A DNA stretch of 6,657 bases from JBBKWG01 sp037968835 (GTDB lineage Bacteria > Pseudomonadota > Alphaproteobacteria > Rhodobacterales > Rhodobacteraceae). Positions 5,403 to 6,657 of the stretch are shown piece by piece. The stretch spans positions 1 to 6,657 of the forward strand of contig JBBKWG010000156.1 in NCBI GenBank assembly GCA_037968835.1. Reading direction: 5' to 3'. A program made the translations under genes and the position numbers. The first letter of the stretch is position 1. Each line of letters opens with the position of its first letter. A model generated the notes under the pieces. It saw nothing but the letters and a program-made list of their open reading frames with translations, did no database searches and had not been told where the DNA came from.

Positions 5403-5849
5403 TCAAGGTGTGGTGAACGGTGCGCGCGGTGGGGCGATTTCCTGCTGCAAATGCGACGTCTCATCGGCTCCGACCGGCGCGGTCGCATTCCCAACCGAAT
5501 TGGGCAGACCGGCATCGACCCAGCGAACGATCAGGTCGATCTGCTCAGGCGAAAGGGGGCGTCCGAGAAACGGCATTCGGGGCAGGCTTTCACCGCGCAA
5601 CCTTCGGATCAATTCGCTGTTGGACGCGTCCGCCGGGATCAGCACCGGGCCGTTGATGCCTCCGGCGCGCGCTAGATCGTAGGTGTCCAGTCGCAGACCG
5701 CGGGCAGCGCCCAGTTCTGAATGACACATGACGCATCGTTCCAGAAAGATCGCGCTGACGTCCGTCCAGTCCGGTTTGTCCGCGCTCGTCTCGGCGACGG
5801 CGGGTTCCCCGATCAATATGAGCAACACAACGGCGAGAGTGCGTGACAT
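5403..5849 (-). CDS. Small exported c-type cytochrome (planctomycete-type/PSCyt1-like domain), 148 aa
   Basis: This is a predicted periplasmic electron-carrier-like protein with covalent haem. A Sec signal peptide is visible: MSR, then TLAVVLLILIGEPAVA, with likely cleavage after AVA (residues 17-19). ERCVMCHS (37-44) holds the haem-binding CxxCH (C39, C42, H43), and M92 in LPRMPF is a good distal-ligand candidate. LSPEQIDLIVRWVDAGLPN (99-117) is the characteristic C-terminal helix of small cytochrome c domains. The 'CVMCHS..gaarGLRLDTYD' and 'I.aG....S.LirRl' pattern fits the PSCyt1-like type that follows CxxCHs with 'GlrLds'. About 30 residues rich in Pro/Ala follow the domain. ATG 5849 is preferred because it starts directly at the signal peptide; a GTG at 5861 would add four residues. 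Neither has a strong ribosome binding site. It stands alone, convergent with the DUF unit and divergent from the histidine-rich protein gene. Its redox partner is unknown. Confidence 0.8.
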   Translation of the reverse strand: MSRTLAVVLLILIGEPAVAETSADKPDWTDVSAIFLERCVMCHSELGAARGLRLDTYDLARAGGINGPVLIPADASNSELIRRLRGESLPRMPFLGRPLSPEQIDLIVRWVDAGLPNSVGNATAPVGADETSHLQQEIAPPRAPFTTP

Positions 5850-6094
5850 GCGGACCGCCACAAATTGAAATGCGCAACGTCACCGCCGGATTTCGGCGGA
5901 TCACTCACGCCTTCCGACCATAACATTGAATTCAGTCCTGCGCCGCGTAAATTCACGGCACTGCGGGACGATTCCCCGAAATTGCAGGGGGCGGAAGGAC
6001 AGTATTCTTGAAATTCACGCATCGTGGTATTCTGTCGCGGACAACTCCGGACAATTGCGTCCGCGGTTCGTCGATTTTATGGGGTGATACTATC
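5850..6094. promoter_or_regulatory. Divergent intergenic region with repeated short motifs
   Basis: This 245-bp gap separates the cytochrome from the exported-protein gene and must hold both promoters. Direct repeats are AAATTCACG at 5949-5957 and 6011-6019, GTATTCT at 6002-6008 and 6027-6033, and CGGACAA at 6038-6044 and 6048-6054 (10-bp period). An inverted pair CGCGGAC/GTCCGCG lies at 6036-6042 and 6059-6065. TATTCT elements could be -10 boxes for the rightward gene, with TTGCAG at 5982 as a poorly spaced -35. The region is more AT-rich than the flanking genes. Promoter calls are weak. Confidence 0.4.
5883..5899. repeat. Hairpin in the cytochrome leader
   Basis: CCGCCG (5883-5888) and CGGCGG (5894-5899) form a 6-bp GC stem with a 5-nt loop, 34 bp upstream of the cytochrome ATG. 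In a minus-strand transcript it would lie in the 5' untranslated region. No anti-Shine-Dalgarno partner is obvious. Confidence 0.35.
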
Positions 6095-6657
6095 ATGAAG
6101 AGGACTGTGGCTTTAACATTAGCGGCAGTGATCTGTCCGATGGCAGTTTGGGCTGAGGACATTGACCTCAACCAACTGCGCGATGCTGTCATGAAATACC
6201 AGGATGTGAATGTGGCCCTGGCGGACGGGTATATTAATCCGGACAATCATTGCGTCTCGGCGGCGGCAGAAGGTCTGCCGGCCGATCTGGGCGCGATGGG
6301 CTTACATTTCATCCATCCGGAGCTTCTCAAGATCACGGCGACCGAGCCGCGAGTCGACGGGATGGGCACTCATACCGATTGGATGCGACCGTCGGTACTG
6401 ATCTACGAGCCGCAGGCTGACGGCTCTTTGGTGCTCGTTGCCGTCGAGAATCTCGTGTTCGAGAAGGCGTGGGACGAGTCGTCGCCAACCTATGAACTGG
6501 TCCTGAACGGGCGCGGCTGGGATCATATGGCGGACGACCCGGCAACGCCGGGCGACGAGGCGCACGGGTTTGCGCCGCATTATGACCAGCATGTCTGGCT
6601 TTTCCGCGAGAACCCGATGGGCGATATGATGCCCTTCAACCCAAGTGTCACCTGCGA
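6095..6657 (+). CDS. Exported histidine-rich hypothetical protein, 3' end beyond window
   Basis: The frame opens at ATG 6095, with GGGG about 10 nt upstream, and runs to the edge without a stop, giving 187 residues. A Sec signal peptide is clear (MKRTVALTLAAVICPMAVWA, cleavage likely after A20), so the protein is probably periplasmic or secreted. The mature part begins with a helix DLNQLRDAVMKYQDVNVALADGY, then NHCVSA (51-56), MGLHFIHPELL (68-78), EPRVDGMGTH (84-93), PSVLIYEPQADGSLVLVAVE (99-118), HGFAPHYDQHVWLFRENP (157-174) and FNPSVTC (181-187). I recognise this as a conserved uncharacterised family ending near 'FNP.v.C', so only a few residues are probably missing. H71, H74, H93, H157, H162 and H166 could form a metal site, and C53 and C187 could form a disulphide. 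No function is known to me. It is divergent from the cytochrome. Confidence 0.8.
   Translation, partial: MKRTVALTLAAVICPMAVWAEDIDLNQLRDAVMKYQDVNVALADGYINPDNHCVSAAAEGLPADLGAMGLHFIHPELLKITATEPRVDGMGTHTDWMRPSVLIYEPQADGSLVLVAVENLVFEKAWDESSPTYELVLNGRGWDHMADDPATPGDEAHGFAPHYDQHVWLFRENPMGDMMPFNPSVTC

Noticed and set aside
5177..5515. 112-codon minus-strand open frame overlapping the cytochrome 3' end
   Set aside because: It overlaps the cytochrome by over 100 bp, has no ribosome binding site or recognisable motif, and runs through the hairpin cluster.
6128..6139. Cysteine in the signal peptide (AVICPM) as a lipoprotein lipobox
   Set aside because: Position -1 is Ile instead of Gly, Ala or Ser, and a normal signal peptidase I site (VWA/ED) follows six residues later.

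Overview
The window is GC-rich, densely coded bacterial DNA. Codon use is strongly G/C-ending, and the genes point to an alphaproteobacterium, most plausibly a marine Rhodobacteraceae (Roseobacter-type) genome. That placement is inferred from gene content: a DmdA-like demethylase, the DUF2182/DUF1326 pair and a PAS_5-like protein. No rRNA, tRNA, CRISPR array, insertion sequence or phage gene was seen.

Layout. On the minus strand at the left are the N-terminal part of a PAS-like protein (1-338, running off the left edge) and, upstream of it on the same strand, a GT-A-type glycosyltransferase (424-1428). A 154-bp divergent gap separates them from a plus-strand series: a uronate-dehydrogenase-like short-chain dehydrogenase (1583-2434), a GcvT/DmdA-like folate-dependent methyltransferase with a TTG start (2558-3661), a DUF2182 membrane protein with conserved cysteines (3668-4465) and a DUF1326 protein with a CxCxxxCxC motif (4484-5119). 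The last three genes are 6 and 18 nt apart and almost certainly form one transcription unit. The dehydrogenase lies 123 nt upstream and may belong to it.

A 283-bp convergent region (5120-5402) contains no credible gene but holds several inverted repeats, including U-tract terminator candidates on both strands. Next comes a minus-strand gene for a small exported c-type cytochrome with CxxCH (5403-5849). It is divergent from a plus-strand exported, histidine-rich protein of unknown function (6095 to the right edge), whose leader carries several short direct and inverted repeats.

Functional reading. The most interesting unit is the coupling of a one-carbon (probable S- or N-methyl) demethylase-like enzyme to two proteins of unknown function that look like a membrane plus soluble thiol/metal-binding pair. 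A sugar-acid or aldehyde dehydrogenase-like enzyme may supply or remove a related metabolite. The joint function is inference. The family assignments rest on motifs read directly from the translations and compared with remembered family sequences, with no database search.
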